From Symbiodinium microadriaticum (Eukaryota; Sar; Dinophyceae; Suessiales; Symbiodiniaceae): a stretch of 64,000 nucleotides of DNA. Location of the stretch: the NCBI GenBank assembly GCA_001939145.1, contig LSRX01000778.1, positions 126,134 through 190,133 of the forward strand, read 5' to 3'. Position 1 is the stretch's first letter; the number at the start of each line of letters is the position of its first letter. The notes under the pieces were generated by a model. That model ran no database searches, had not been told where the DNA came from, and worked only from the letters and a program-made list of their open reading frames with translations. Made by a program: the position numbers and the translations under genes. Shown here one piece after another: positions 29,240-39,572 of this stretch.

Positions 29240-30079
29240 GTGGGACCCAGAGCTCAACGTCTTGGTCCGGTGGCACGGAAACTCCAGGTTCGGCCTGTTC
29301 AAGCCAAGCAGTGGAAAGGGTTGGCAAGAGCGTTGACGGAGAACTCGGTTCGTCCACGCCAGGCCCGCAACGGCTTTGCCCGAGTGGCGCGGCTGCGCCA
29401 CTTGGCGCACTCTCTTGCTTGCGTCCCGTCCTCGTACTCCAAGAAGCTGGTGCTCACCTCCCCCAAAAGGGATGTCGGGATGGGGCAACACCGAGAGGTG
29501 CTCGAGGCCTACGTCGTCAAGAAACGAGGCGGCGACGAGGTGAAGACGATCCCAGCCGAAGAGGCCGAGGCATGGAGAGACACCGACGGCGCTGAGTGGG
29601 AGAAGGTTCGGGCCACAGGCGCCATCCGAGCCTTATCTTCCGAGGAATCCAGGCAAGTGCTGGAGGAATTGGCAGCCACCAACAAGCTGAACGGGGTGCT
29701 CCCGACCAGGATGGTGCGCCGCTACAAGCCTGGAGAGCTCCCAGGCGAGGCGTCGACTCGGAAGTCAAGGCTTTGCATCCGGGGAGACTGCGACCCGGAC
29801 GTGTTCAGCCTAGAAAGGCACGCACCGACAGCGAGCTCGTTGACTTTGGCCATGGCGATGCAGGTGACCTCCACTAAAAGGTGGAGGGCCTCAGTTGGTG
29901 ATTTAAGAAATGCTTTTTGCCAGTCGGAGGCGCTGCACAGAAAGGAGGGCCGCCTCTTCGCGAGGCAGCCAGAAGGCGGGCTGAAGGGACTTGAAGCGAC
30001 CCAACTCCTGGAAATCGTCGCAGGAGCGTACGGCCTCAACGACGCCCCGGCCCACTGGAGGAGAAGCTTGAAAAGTTGA
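29240..30079 (+). CDS. element 2 reverse transcriptase, N-terminal part
   Basis: Contains WRDTDGAEWEKVRATGAIRA (copia RT start), LPTRMVRRYKPGE, RKSRLCIRGDCDPD (the K-x-R-hydrophobic-x-x-RG motif) and motif A RASVGDLRNAFCQS with the catalytic Asp in a DLRNAF context. RLFARQPEGG and LLEIVAGAYGLNDAPAHW match the copia region before motif C. The palm motif C follows in the next frame. 29168-29239 is the frame-change zone. Confidence 0.75.
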   Translation: MGPRAQRLGPVARKLQVRPVQAKQWKGLARALTENSVRPRQARNGFARVARLRHLAHSLACVPSSYSKKLVLTSPKRDVGMGQHREVLEAYVVKKRGGDEVKTIPAEEAEAWRDTDGAEWEKVRATGAIRALSSEESRQVLEELAATNKLNGVLPTRMVRRYKPGELPGEASTRKSRLCIRGDCDPDVFSLERHAPTASSLTLAMAMQVTSTKRWRASVGDLRNAFCQSEALHRKEGRLFARQPEGGLKGLEATQLLEIVAGAYGLNDAPAHWRRSLKS

Positions 30080-31270
30080 AAAAGGCCTTGACGCAGTTAG
30101 GCTACGAGCAGTCGGTCATGGACCCGACTCTCTTTCTCTTGAAGAGAAACCACCTCGTGTGCGGCATTGTCATCGTCGAGGTCGACGACCTGTGGACAGC
30201 CGGAGACGGAGGGCACTACAAGCAGATGCTCTGCGCCAGCGCTTCACCTTCGGGAAGTTCAAGTTTCTTCAAGATGAAGAAGAGGGGGTCGGCTTCAATG
30301 GGAGGCGAATGAAGCAAGATGCTTCCTTCAGCTTCTACTACGACCTGCAAAAGTTCATCGAGGAGAGACTTAGCCCCGTGAGCATCGTCGGCAGGGTCGG
30401 CGAGGAGCCAGCCACTCCGCAAGAAGTTTCGGAGGCACGGGCGGTGCTAGGCTCGTTGAACTGGCTGGGAAGAGAGGGGCGCCCGGACTTGGTCGGAGAG
30501 GTGAGCATCCTCTCAAGCCGGGTTCCAGATCTTAGGGTCAGGGACCTGAAGGAGATCAATAAGACCGTGGAGCGAGCCAAGGCCACGGCAAGCTTGTGCA
30601 TCACCATCAAGGGCATTCCCGAGGAGGAGATCGGCTTCGGCGTCGTGAGTGACGCCAGCTACGGAAACGTGAGGGACGGAGGCTCCCAGGGAGGGCACTG
30701 CGTAGTTTCCTTCAACGTTGGGATTCATCGAGGCGAGACTGTTGATTGCAACGTTCTCTACTGGAAATCAGGTAGGATCCACCGTGTTGTTAGATCCACT
30801 CTTGCCGCGGAGAGCATGAGTTTGTCTCGCGCCCTCGGTGATCTCATGTGGTGCGTCACTCTCTTCAATGAGCTCACACACGTAGGATTTGAACTCAAGG
30901 ACTGGGAGAGATCCTTGCAGCATCGTAAGCGGTGTGTCATTCCGGGGAAGCAAGAGAACCCTCAACACTTAGCGGTGGTAGACGCTATAAGTCTTTGTAT
31001 GACCATCTTTCTAAGGAGACTTGTGGTCATACCTCGGACAGGCGCACGGCCATCGAAATGCAGATTATTCGGCAGACTCTTGCCGAGCTCGGAGCCTCGA
31101 TAAGGTGGATCGATCACAACCGTATGCTTGTAGATGCGCTGACCAAGATAGGCGGCAACACTGAGCCGCTTCTGCAGTTGCTTCAAAGCGGACGGTGGCG
31201 AATTGTGGCAGAGGAGCAGGAAGTAGAAAACCGCAAGGTGCTGAAAGCACGAGGTGCCCTCATTCGTCAC
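30076..31270 (+). pseudogene. element 2 RT palm, connection and RNase H
   Basis: Three frames in succession. Frame 1 (30076-30235) has the palm motif IVIVEVDDLWTAG with the VDD pair. Frame 2 (to about 30990) has FTFGKFKFLQDEEEG, ARAVLGSLNWLGREGRPDL (connection) and the RNase H residues FGVVSDASYGN (Asp) and RSTLAAESMSLSRALG (Glu). Frame 3 (to about 31265) completes it with YKSLYDHLSKETCGHTSDRR (Asp) and IDHNRMLVDALTKIGG. The domain set is complete but not translatable as one chain. Confidence 0.75.
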
Positions 31271-31304
31271 AAGAGGTCTGGAATCAAAGAAAGTTTTGAG
31301 AGCT

Positions 31305-31490
31305 GTGAACAGACGAGCTGTGGCAAGTGACTCTTGATTCCAGACTTCAGCCGCTTACGCTGCAGACCTTTCTGCCCAAGACCGTTGGGCCCCCAGACGT
31401 AGCTCAGCGCGAGCCATAAAAGATTCGAGCGTCAGCAGAGTTGCCCGGTGATTCCAGAGGGCTCCTTGAAGCTACCACTGTCTTTGACAG
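31305..31490 (+). repeat. element 2 3' LTR
   Basis: Near-identical to 23786-23963, with the additional terminal TTTGACAG. The inner boundary follows GTTTTGAGAGC. No long polypurine tract is obvious directly before it. Confidence 0.9.
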
Positions 31491-31821
31491 TTCTCAACCT
31501 TGTACGAAGACCCCCGAAGGAATCCCAGAATCCATCAAGCACGGGCGCGGCCCTACAAACTTTTCTCACGCACCACCGAAGATGAGTCCTAGAGCTTCTG
31601 TGCACATCTAGGGCTCTGCAAGTCTTCTGAACCTAATGCTGTGACGTGCTGGCTTCCGCTCAGAATGGCCTGAGGCCTCTTCTGGCTTCCGCCCAGAATG
31701 GCCCAAGACTCCTTCTGACTCCTCAAGCCAGAACAGCCACAATCCTTCACGCAAGGTCCTGCTTCGTGCAAGTGCTCCACACCTACACCGACTATACATG
31801 GAAGGGGCTTCAGGTTCAAGC

Positions 31822-31822
<1 letters not shown>
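31491..31822 (-). repeat. element 1 upstream (5') LTR, second fragment
   Basis: Starts with TTCT (duplicated target of element 2) and then matches 13772-14099 without indels, five mismatches by my count. Ends GGTTCAAGCA followed by GTAGT and the other half of the TAG array. Confidence 0.95.
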
Positions 31823-31879
<57 letters not shown>

Positions 31880-32040
31880 CTAGCAGCAGCAGTAGTAGCA
31901 GTAGTAGCAGTAGTAGCAGTAGTAGCAGTAGTAGCAGTAGTAGCAGTAGTAGCAGTAGTAGCAGTAGCAGTGGCAGCGGCAATGGCAGTGGCAGTGGCAG
32001 TGGCGTAGTAGTCGTCGTCGTCGTAGTAGTAGTGGTGTTT
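31823..32040. repeat. compound trinucleotide array (TAG)n(CAGTAG)n(GGCAGT)n(GTC)n
   Basis: Begins with about 18 TAG units continuing the array broken at 13698, then AGCAGT units, GGCAGT/GGCAAT units and GTC/GTA units. A less regular purine-rich, triplet-biased tail runs to about 32165. ORFs through it are poly-Ser/Val/Leu and spurious. Confidence 0.95.
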
Positions 32041-32165
32041 TGCAGGAGGCGCAGCAGGAGGAGGTAGCCTCCGAAGTAGGAGTAAAAGTAGAAGCAGTAG
32101 CCGCTGCCGCAGCATCAGTGCCAGTGGCAGTAGCAGCAACAGTACTGGTAGTAGAAGTTGTAGGG

Positions 32166-34380
32166 GATGCAGGGAAGGACATTCAGCATCCAAGAAAGCC
32201 GAAATGGGGACCCGCGCAGATTGCATCAATAGATGTCTACAAACTCATACGGTCTGGGAGTTGTGTGCACAGGAAGGCAGATGCTGCAGTGCGTCTACGG
32301 AAGACCTGCTGGTTGTTCGTGATAGCACGCCCACGCTCAGTAGGTGCCACCAAGGCCCTCCTGCAATCACTGCAATCCAGAACGAGTTTTGGTTCTCACC
32401 GGCTCCTGCCTGGAGATCATGGTGTCTTGTGTACAGTGTACAGGTAGTACAGGTAGCCCCGATGTCAAGCTCTGAGACACTGTTCTCGGTTTGCCTGCAT
32501 CTCGCATCCCCTTAGCCGTCGGGAAGATATCCATGTTCTGCGAGGCTGCTACACTGTTACACACCTCATTTCACGTGTTGCAGACCTCTGCCACTGAAGC
32601 CCTTTGCAGCCGGCTGAGGCCCACACGAGAGCCATGAAATTCTGCAGCCTAAACTTGTTTGTGCAGCCGAGGCTTTCGTCGTTGAGGCAGGGGGCCTTGC
32701 TTTCAGCGTGATGGCTGCAGCCCCAGTGTTGGACCTCGTAGCTCTGGACCTATCTTGAGATGCACGGTTTTTCCACTGCATGGCTAGCGGCACTTTGTAG
32801 CGTGGGCTCAGAGAGAGAGCCCATCATGAGCAACCAAAACTTGACGCGGTGACCGATGCGAAGACGGTCTTCGACAAGGACAATTCGGATACCCCTTCCT
32901 ACGGCTGGCCGAGCAACTTTGTACTAAGGACAATGGTTTCTCGTGCCAACACCCTCGTTGCCGTGGATGGCGACTGTGAATTCGTTTTGTCGTCAATGAC
33001 ACGAAGAACATGGGTTCAAGTCCAACAAAGGCAGACAGATCCACGAGAGACAGAGTTCGCACTAGGTCTTGACAGATGGGCCGCACCATCGAACAGGGTA
33101 TGGTATAGTATAGAAGTTCTCGTGTCTTTTGGCCCGAGAGTATGATGTTGCAAAGCCCTGGACAGCAGCCTTACCCTACCTGAGCCGCCGGTGCTGCAAC
33201 AAGGTCTTCAGCTGTTGCGCCGTTTCTTGCGTGATTTTGCTCGCCATCCGGCGGCGCGTGCCTTCCTTGGTGTCAGGGGTGCACCGGGTGATGTCGTTTG
33301 CTAGGCGTTTTGGAGACCAAGCTTGTTTGAGGCATTCTTTCACCGCGCAGAACTGAGATATTGTTGGCATCCCCTTTTATGGGATGCGAGGATTGATTGT
33401 GACTTGCTCACATTGCTCTAACTAGAGCCTCGTATTCAGACTTGTGCAGTTGCACTATGCCGGCGCACACCACGCTGAGAACGCATGACACGAAGCGCAA
33501 GCGAGCCCAAGCGCGTTCCATTTTAAACCGGAGCTCAAAACGTCTCTGAAAGGCCTTCGGTGGTGAGCTGGGGGGTCCGCGCTGCTTCGCGCCTCTCGGC
33601 TGCGTGTGCGATGTTGCCCCTTCACAGCGAAAGCATCGGATTTTGTGGCAACCCGGGACTGTTTTCTCTGAGCTCCGGATAGCACCCGATGAAGTAAGCG
33701 TTATTACAAGCCTTACAAGCCACCGCTCCCGACAGCAGTTTCTGTGACATGGCGATACGAGCTCAAGGCACACAGCAGCTGTAGTTACAAGTGCTCACGC
33801 AGGGTAGATCCAGTTGAAGAACATTCTTGGCCGATAGAGCTGCAGAGATTTCGAAGCGCTGGCTGCTGAGGTACCTCAGCTCCATTTTCTTGGCTCCCTG
33901 GCCCCATGAATCGCGGGACAGACAGACGCAGACGGTGATAGGCAGGCTGACAGATGAGAAGCAGCAAGTTTGGAAGAAATGACTGGTTCGCTGATGGCGC
34001 CTTGGTGCGGTGTTAGCGTTGTTTATGATTGTATGATGTGTTTGAACCTTTGGCTTGTTTTGACCTTTGCTCACCTATAAGTTGTTTCGGAAAAAAGCTC
34101 TGGCATGGACATCGCACATCGGGGAATGAATTCATGGTGATGCGAGTGGTCGTGCCAGGGGGCAAGTGTTTTCAGGTCAGCACCTGATGTGCCACAACAC
34201 GACAAGGGAGCCCAGACTTGACATGCTCCGTGTCAACAAGAGAGAATCAGAGAGAAAACAATCCAGCCGACGAAAGCAAATCAGTCGCCACAGGGTAACT
34301 GAATTTCCTAGAGCTGACCAGAAGTTGATTTCTTCTTGAGCACCTTTCGGACAGGTGATGAAGAAACCTCTCTAAGCCGT
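32166..34380. other. 2.2 kb without a recognisable gene
   Basis: Short ORFs on both strands; none gives a family motif. A plus-strand ORF at 32849-33145 starts TDAKTVFDKDN, which faintly recalls a copia RNase H segment but lacks the rest (see rejected). Confidence 0.5.
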
Positions 34381-34390
34381 ACGAACAGAT

Positions 34391-34493
34391 TCAGCCACCC
34401 GGCGGTGGCTGAGCCGACATGACACAAGGCGATAGTCGAATCTTGTATTCAGCCACCGCGCGGTGGCTGAGCTGAATCTTGCATTCAGCCACC
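34391..34493. repeat. repeated short palindromes (TCAGCCACC arms)
   Basis: Two perfect hairpins with 9-bp arms TCAGCCACC and GGTGGCTGA at 34391-34412 (loop CGGC) and 34449-34470 (loop GCGC). A third left arm at 34485-34493 is followed by a degenerate right arm. The surrounding words (GAATCTTG-ATTCAGCC) are also repeated, so this is a small tandem family of palindromes. Confidence 0.85.
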
Positions 34494-34973
34494 CTGGGGG
34501 CAGTGACCCAAAACCTAAGAGGCCGCAGAACCAATCCGAAACCCCAAATCCCCATTGTACCCACATGGCATCGCACTTGACTGAAGCGGTGCTTTGTTGC
34601 CGACCTCCCCTGTGTAATGATGAGCAAATTTTCTCCAGAGGTATGTGGTCGGGTTAGTGGGCACCCCGGGCCAGTGTTCCTCGAGTCGTCGTATCTAGTT
34701 TCAGCCGAATGGAAGGAGCCAGGGGTACGGCTGACAAAGGAAACGTGTCCTCTCTCATGCAGGGTCAGCGGATTGTGGCGTAGAGTTTTGGGACTTTGAT
34801 GTTGCCAGTTGAGGATGATTAGAGTGGACACGAAATAGCTCGCCGCACGTCCCAGATTCCAAAGTCGCAAGGGCATCCGCAAATGCCCAACTACCGGCAG
34901 CAGCAGCGGAAACCCCGTTCCACTTTCAGGCTCTCCGCTTGCAGAAGTACAACAGTGGAACACCGAACCCCCT

Positions 34974-37900
34974 ATGACAGGCACTGACCCGACAAGGGAC
35001 CAGGAATCAGGTGAGCCGTGCCATGCATCCGGAGAACAACCGTGCACAACTCCACAATCATTGCCAAACACAACACTTGATCCCATTACTATCTCACCGG
35101 GCCCCCTGCACCAAGATCCGCAGCCAGAGCAGGAGCCCCCGCAACCGTTGCCAGACACCGTGCCGGAGGCTGTTCCTACAAACGGATTCGGACAATGCTG
35201 TCCACGATCGACCACCGACCGCAGGTCTTTCAAATTTCCTCATCAGGACCTTTGCCGAAAACCCGGCTCGTGCCCATACCTACGTCCCAGCCCTAAGTTG
35301 GGACGAGCGATCGCATTCCAGAATCACAGGGGGCTACCCGTCACCAGGTCCAGGGTTCGCGGCCCAGACGGCCCCGTCAACAGCAGGCACCGCAGCAGGC
35401 GAAGACGATGAAGGCAACACGGCAGGGTCCGAGACCCCTGCCGGATCCTCGGCTGACAGAGATCTCCTTCGAAAGCAAGCAAAGGCCGGCAGGGGCGGGC
35501 AGGCTCCCAGCGTTTCCGCAACAAGGACGAAAAGAACCAAGTTCAAAAGCCCTGGTACGCCAAAAACTGGAGGGACAAACCTTCTTGGTTGACCTGGCGG
35601 CCCAGAAGTATGTTGTCGCTGACAACAGCCGCCACAGACAAGCCTTTGCGAGCATTGCTACCGTGTAACCCGAAAGCAAAGCAAAAGCCAAGCCACCACG
35701 GGCCACCACCCCCACCGGGCATGAGTGTCTATGAGACTCTGATGATCGCAAAGAACTCATGCAGCCTCCGACGAACCGGACGCTTGGGGGGAAGTGCAGT
35801 GCCTCTTCAACCACCACCACCACTACCAGCAGCGGCTTCATGGGCCCTCACCCCCTTAAAGCAATGCCTTGAGGTGGTCACCGATCTCGCTTGCCCCGCC
35901 TGTGCTACAAGCTGTTCGAAACCCAGCGCGCCCTGGATGCAGCCCAATTCGCTGCTCCGATTCCGGAGCCAGCGCCCGGTCCAATTGGTTCAGATTCGGG
36001 GAACATTCGCCCATCCCTGTCGCATTCAGAACTGGTCATCCAACGGGTGATGGACAGCTTCGCTGTGAGAGCCCTTAGAGACCACATCGTGGAATTCCGG
36101 GGAGCCAGGTCCTCTATTAAACAAAGTGTACGTCTCGACACAAGTGGCTCCAGACCTGGACACCGTGGACCTTTGCCAGATCTTGGGAATATGTCTACAC
36201 CTGTTTGACATGGCTTGTGCGGCCTCGACCAACATGACGCCCTCGAGTACATCCAGAACCTGCTCGACAACGTTGCTAAAGGTTCGGGTCCTCCTGACTA
36301 TCATCCATGAAGTCCACGACTCGGGGACGGACTAGTCGGGGGAAACTCCCCTTAAGCGAAACCTGCGACTAAGCAATCCGGGAGCACCTCTGCCTAAATC
36401 GGGGATGACGCTTCCCATTACCCTTCCGTCCAGTGCTGCCACCCCTGCCAGTTTATCGGAGCCGATACGGGGTTTGACACCCTCACTTCGTCCTGGCCTC
36501 CCACCTCGCGCTGGACTCCCACTTTTACATGATTCGGAACTACCAGAATTACTAGCCACTCCCCAAGGCCACGGTGATGCTTTACCAGATAGTTCGGGCG
36601 CAAGCTCTGCTCGCGCAAGTCATGCAACCGCTGGAGTTGTAGCTGAAGCACATACACTTGCAACTTGGACAGAAGCTATCTGGGGACACCCGGACTTGAG
36701 AGCACGTTGCCTTCCGATCCTGGCGATGATTCAGCGGACTCGGTGAGATCACATCCCCATTGGTGCCTACATGCTGCTTTTGGCTTGGATTACGAGCGGA
36801 ACTGATCCTTGAACGAAGGCAACATCACGTGTGCCTCCCAAAGGGCGGACGATGCTGGGAGTGACAGTGCTCAAACAGTATTTGCATGTTTTCGCTGTAA
36901 GCTTTCTTTCTCATGGCTTGTCAACTTTTGGCACGATTTCACATCATGGCGTATACATCAGGGCGGATGCAAATCCTAGTTGAGCTCGATGCACCGGAAA
37001 AAGCCCACACCCACACCCACACCCACACCATGGGGTAATCGGGAATGGTTGCGCGAACGCCCCACACAAGCTTCTGTTGGAACAACCAAGTCGGGAGACT
37101 GCGTGAGCAGGGCCGACGGCTCGAAAAGCCAATGCCGGGCGATCCCATGCCCTATAGCAGGCAAACAAGAGAGGAATTTGGACTGATACACCGCACTTTT
37201 GTTGGAGGTTTGCCTCCTTGTGAGGGAGTGGGGAGCTTCACTCAGGCTCTCGGTGGTTTGGCTTCCCGGATTTTGGGCAAGAGGCCTAGCCATGTGGTCC
37301 TCAGCATCACCACCATCATTCCCATCTGTGCAGGGTCGGGGGGAGGGGTGCGCTATTTTGGGCGAAAGTTCCAAACGAACGCCGGCAGTTACGAGGATGA
37401 TGACTCGGACGAGCACCATCCCTGTGACTCGGATGAGGGCCCTGGATTATCCCGGGGGAGTAGCTCGAACCAGCCCGAGCCCTACGTCAAGATCGTGATA
37501 GTGGCAGGGACACCGAGAGTGAGATCTTCACGATCGCAGTGGCCAGGAGACTCTCGTACCCTGTCAAAAACGTCTGGACCTCAGCGTTGAGTTCTGCACC
37601 ATGGGCAAAAGGGGACGCTCCCCTGCAAGCAAGGACTTGTGTCAGAAGTGCCTAGCTGGTATCCTTTATGGGGTCCGTAACCCCAGCCAGGACGAGTACC
37701 TTCGAATCCTACGATAAAGTGAACTAGAGCTTGCTCAGGACGATGCTGCTAGCAGGGCTTCCACACCTGCGACAGCCTTTGAACCGGCCGCCACTACGAC
37801 CAAGCAGAGGAAGAATCAAAAGACAAGGAAAGCCAAAGCTGCACGGAGGGAACCAGTTACCTCGAATATTTGTCACGATGTGGCACCCGATGACCCCCTG

Positions 37901-38560
37901 ATGGAACCTTTGCAAGACATCCTGGGCCATCCCCAAGACCGCCGCTGCAAAGAACTGCTTCCTCTTCGTCGACAGCCACACCTCCACCACCCCCACCAAA
38001 AAGCGTACTCCGGGGGATCAACCCCAAAACAAGCTGAACGTGAAGGCCGCTGCTCATCCCCCCCCCCCCGACTTTCAGCTCAAGAACAGAGGCCCGGACG
38101 ACCAAGAAGCTCCTATAGAAACAGGCAGAAAACCAGGAGTTACACCCTGTTGTGGACGTGTTCGATGACATTGACATGGCCGACGACTTCGCGCACCACG
38201 AGGACGATGAGGAGGCGGACGACGAAGGACCGGGGGAGAATCCCCAACAAACCGCAAAGTTCGAGGAGGAATCCGAGAAGGCCTCCGCGGCTAACCCATA
38301 GGCACTGCCTGAACCAGAGGGGCCGCCCCCTACAATCAACGATCGCCAACGAGCCCGCCTCCAACAACTCCTCCAAGACCGCGACGCTCAGGGGAATGTA
38401 CTCTTTGACTTGGACCAGTACGAGACAGACGAAGCCAAATGGAGAGCATACCTCAAGGCTATCAAAACCGGATACACGGAACACAGAAAGGAACAGCGTC
38501 TGGACAAAAGACCAAGAACGATGGACGAGAGGAAGACGCCATCGATGAGGAGTACCACTC
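34974..38560 (+). other. decayed coding-like region, origin unknown
   Basis: I do not recognise these ORFs. The plus strand carries a Pro/Gln-rich stretch (GPLHQDPQPEQEPPQPLPD). It is followed in changing frames by a basic piece (SATRTKRTKFKSPGTPK) and a piece with FLVDLAAQKYVVADN, then VIQRVMDSFAVRALRDH at about 36040. A strongly acidic stretch near 38150-38290 (ADDFAHHEDDEEADDEG) ends in an Arg/Lys-rich part (FDLDQYETDEAKWRAYLKA). Composition resembles retroelement Gag proteins or a disordered nuclear protein that has lost its frame. No zinc knuckle, protease or polymerase motif is visible. Confidence 0.25.
37004..37029. repeat. (CCCACA)4
   Basis: Four tandem hexamers. Not the usual algal telomere unit (TTTAGGG), so treated as a simple repeat. 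Confidence 0.9.
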
Positions 38561-39362
38561 CTGAAACTGAGTGTAAGGACGTTTTTTCACCCAGTGGAAA
38601 CCCCCTTTTTGTTGGGCAGATGCAGAACACCGGGGGCAACCCTGAAAACTTCCTTCGTCTGGTGCCACACTTTGCTCGCTTCTGTTGCCACTTTGTTGAA
38701 CCTAGCCTCTCCCGGCCCTGAGTACTTGCTGATGTACCGGCATGCATGTTTCGATTCCTTTGGAGCCACAACAGAGCTTTCTCTCAGGTTGCTTCAACTT
38801 TTAAAACGGGGTAAGCCTTAACCACCCAAATGTTCAAATTTTTCTAAGACGGGCCGCTGGAGCCATCCACACCTCCAGCCGTGCCTCCTCCCTACCTTGA
38901 ATTTTTGAAGTAATTAATCCGGTACCGAGTAAGAGGACCCGTAAAGCCAACCGGGGGGTACCCCGTTGAACCCCTCTCCTGTTCTGTTCAGGTTCCCTTG
39001 TCTTCGGTAGGTTCCGCGCAGTTTGGGTTTTTGGAGGTTTGGTTTGCTTTCCTTGAAGTTGTTCGGATGTCCTTGTGGGGTTTCGCCTTTTGGGGCTTTT
39101 CTTTCGCATGCGCAAACACTACCAGGCTCGGGTCCTCTGCTGCTTCGGAATTCATTTTCATCTTTTCCGGGCAGTTTGCCCTGCATACCTTGTCCTTTAC
39201 CTTTGCTGATCCTACTGGCCCCTAACAGGGCAAAATTCCCGAGTCCGCAAACACCACCAAGCTGGGAGCAGTTTTTGTCGTATCTTCTATCGCTATTTGC
39301 TTTGGTCATTACTTGGATTGCAAAGTTGCCTTGGTGGTGCATGCCTTAATTACACTACTCGT
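38561..39362. other. no recognisable gene
   Basis: Short ORFs only. The plus strand near 39000-39200 is T-rich with GTTTGG-type words. No motif found. Confidence 0.45.
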
Positions 39363-39530
39363 CCCGTAACATACGGGGGCGCTGATGCGCACGGGCAAGG
39401 GGAGCAATCCCCTTGTCCCTAGCCCCGGCGAAAGAAAAGAGAGAGCGAGATGAGTTGCATCCGTTTCTCGCTCCCCAAGACCCGATAAAGTTCGGATGGG
39501 CTTGAAGCCCGGGGGACTTAATCGTCCCCC
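39363..39530. other. cluster of seven consecutive short hairpins
   Basis: Adjacent inverted repeats: CCCGTA-aca-TACGGG (39363-39377); GCGC-tgat-GCGC (39379-39390); GGGCAAGGGG paired with CCCCTTGTCCC with one bulge (39393-39419); GAGCGAGA with TCTCGCTC (39443-39473); CCGA with TCGG (39482-39495); GGGCTT-g-AAGCCC (39498-39510); GGGGGAC-ttaatc-GTCCCCC (39511-39530). Such density in 168 bp is not expected by chance. A structured transcript, a recombination or fold-back element, or an organelle-derived hairpin region are all possible. Confidence 0.8.
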
Positions 39531-39540
39531 ATGCCCGAAA

Positions 39541-39572
39541 GAGAGCGAGAGAGAGAAAGAGAGAGAGAGAGG
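39541..39572. repeat. (GA)n-rich tract
   Basis: Imperfect GA dinucleotides directly after the hairpin cluster, read directly. Confidence 0.85.

Larger units (their letters stand above)
23786..31490 (+). mobile_element. copia element 2: Ty1/copia-type LTR retrotransposon with GRF zinc finger
   Basis: Inserted in the opposite orientation into the upstream LTR of element 1. TTCT is present on both sides (23782-23785 and 31491-31494), and one copy is seen at the uninterrupted site (13768-13771). LTRs are about 178-186 bp and differ at one position in the shared part, so the insertion is very recent. Order: Gag, protease, zinc modules, integrase, RT, RNase H. The coding region nevertheless changes frame at least seven times (near 24970, 26690, 27690, 28262, 29170-29240, 30075, 30230 and 30990). 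Confidence 0.9.
13699..31822 (-). mobile_element. copia element 1: Ty1/copia-type LTR retrotransposon with OFD domain, split by element 2
   Basis: The two LTRs are 13699-14099 and 23713-23785 plus 31491-31822 (interrupted). They are 401 bp, TG...CA bounded, and differ at 6 positions by my count. On the minus strand the order is Gag, protease, integrase, OFD, RT, RNase H and a C-terminal tail, the copia order with integrase before RT. It sits in a (TAG)n array with GTAGT on both sides. Defects include a roughly 500-bp inversion inside gag, frameshifts in the oxygenase and RT, and the nested element 2 in the upstream LTR. It is therefore non-autonomous now. The low LTR divergence suggests a recent insertion. 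Confidence 0.9.

Noticed and set aside
32849..33145. ORF beginning TDAKTVFDKDN, similar to a copia RNase H segment
   Set aside because: The residues that should follow are absent and no RT lies upstream.
37004..37029. (CCCACA)n as interstitial telomere
   Set aside because: The unit does not fit the TTTAGGG-type repeat expected for algae, and there are only four copies.
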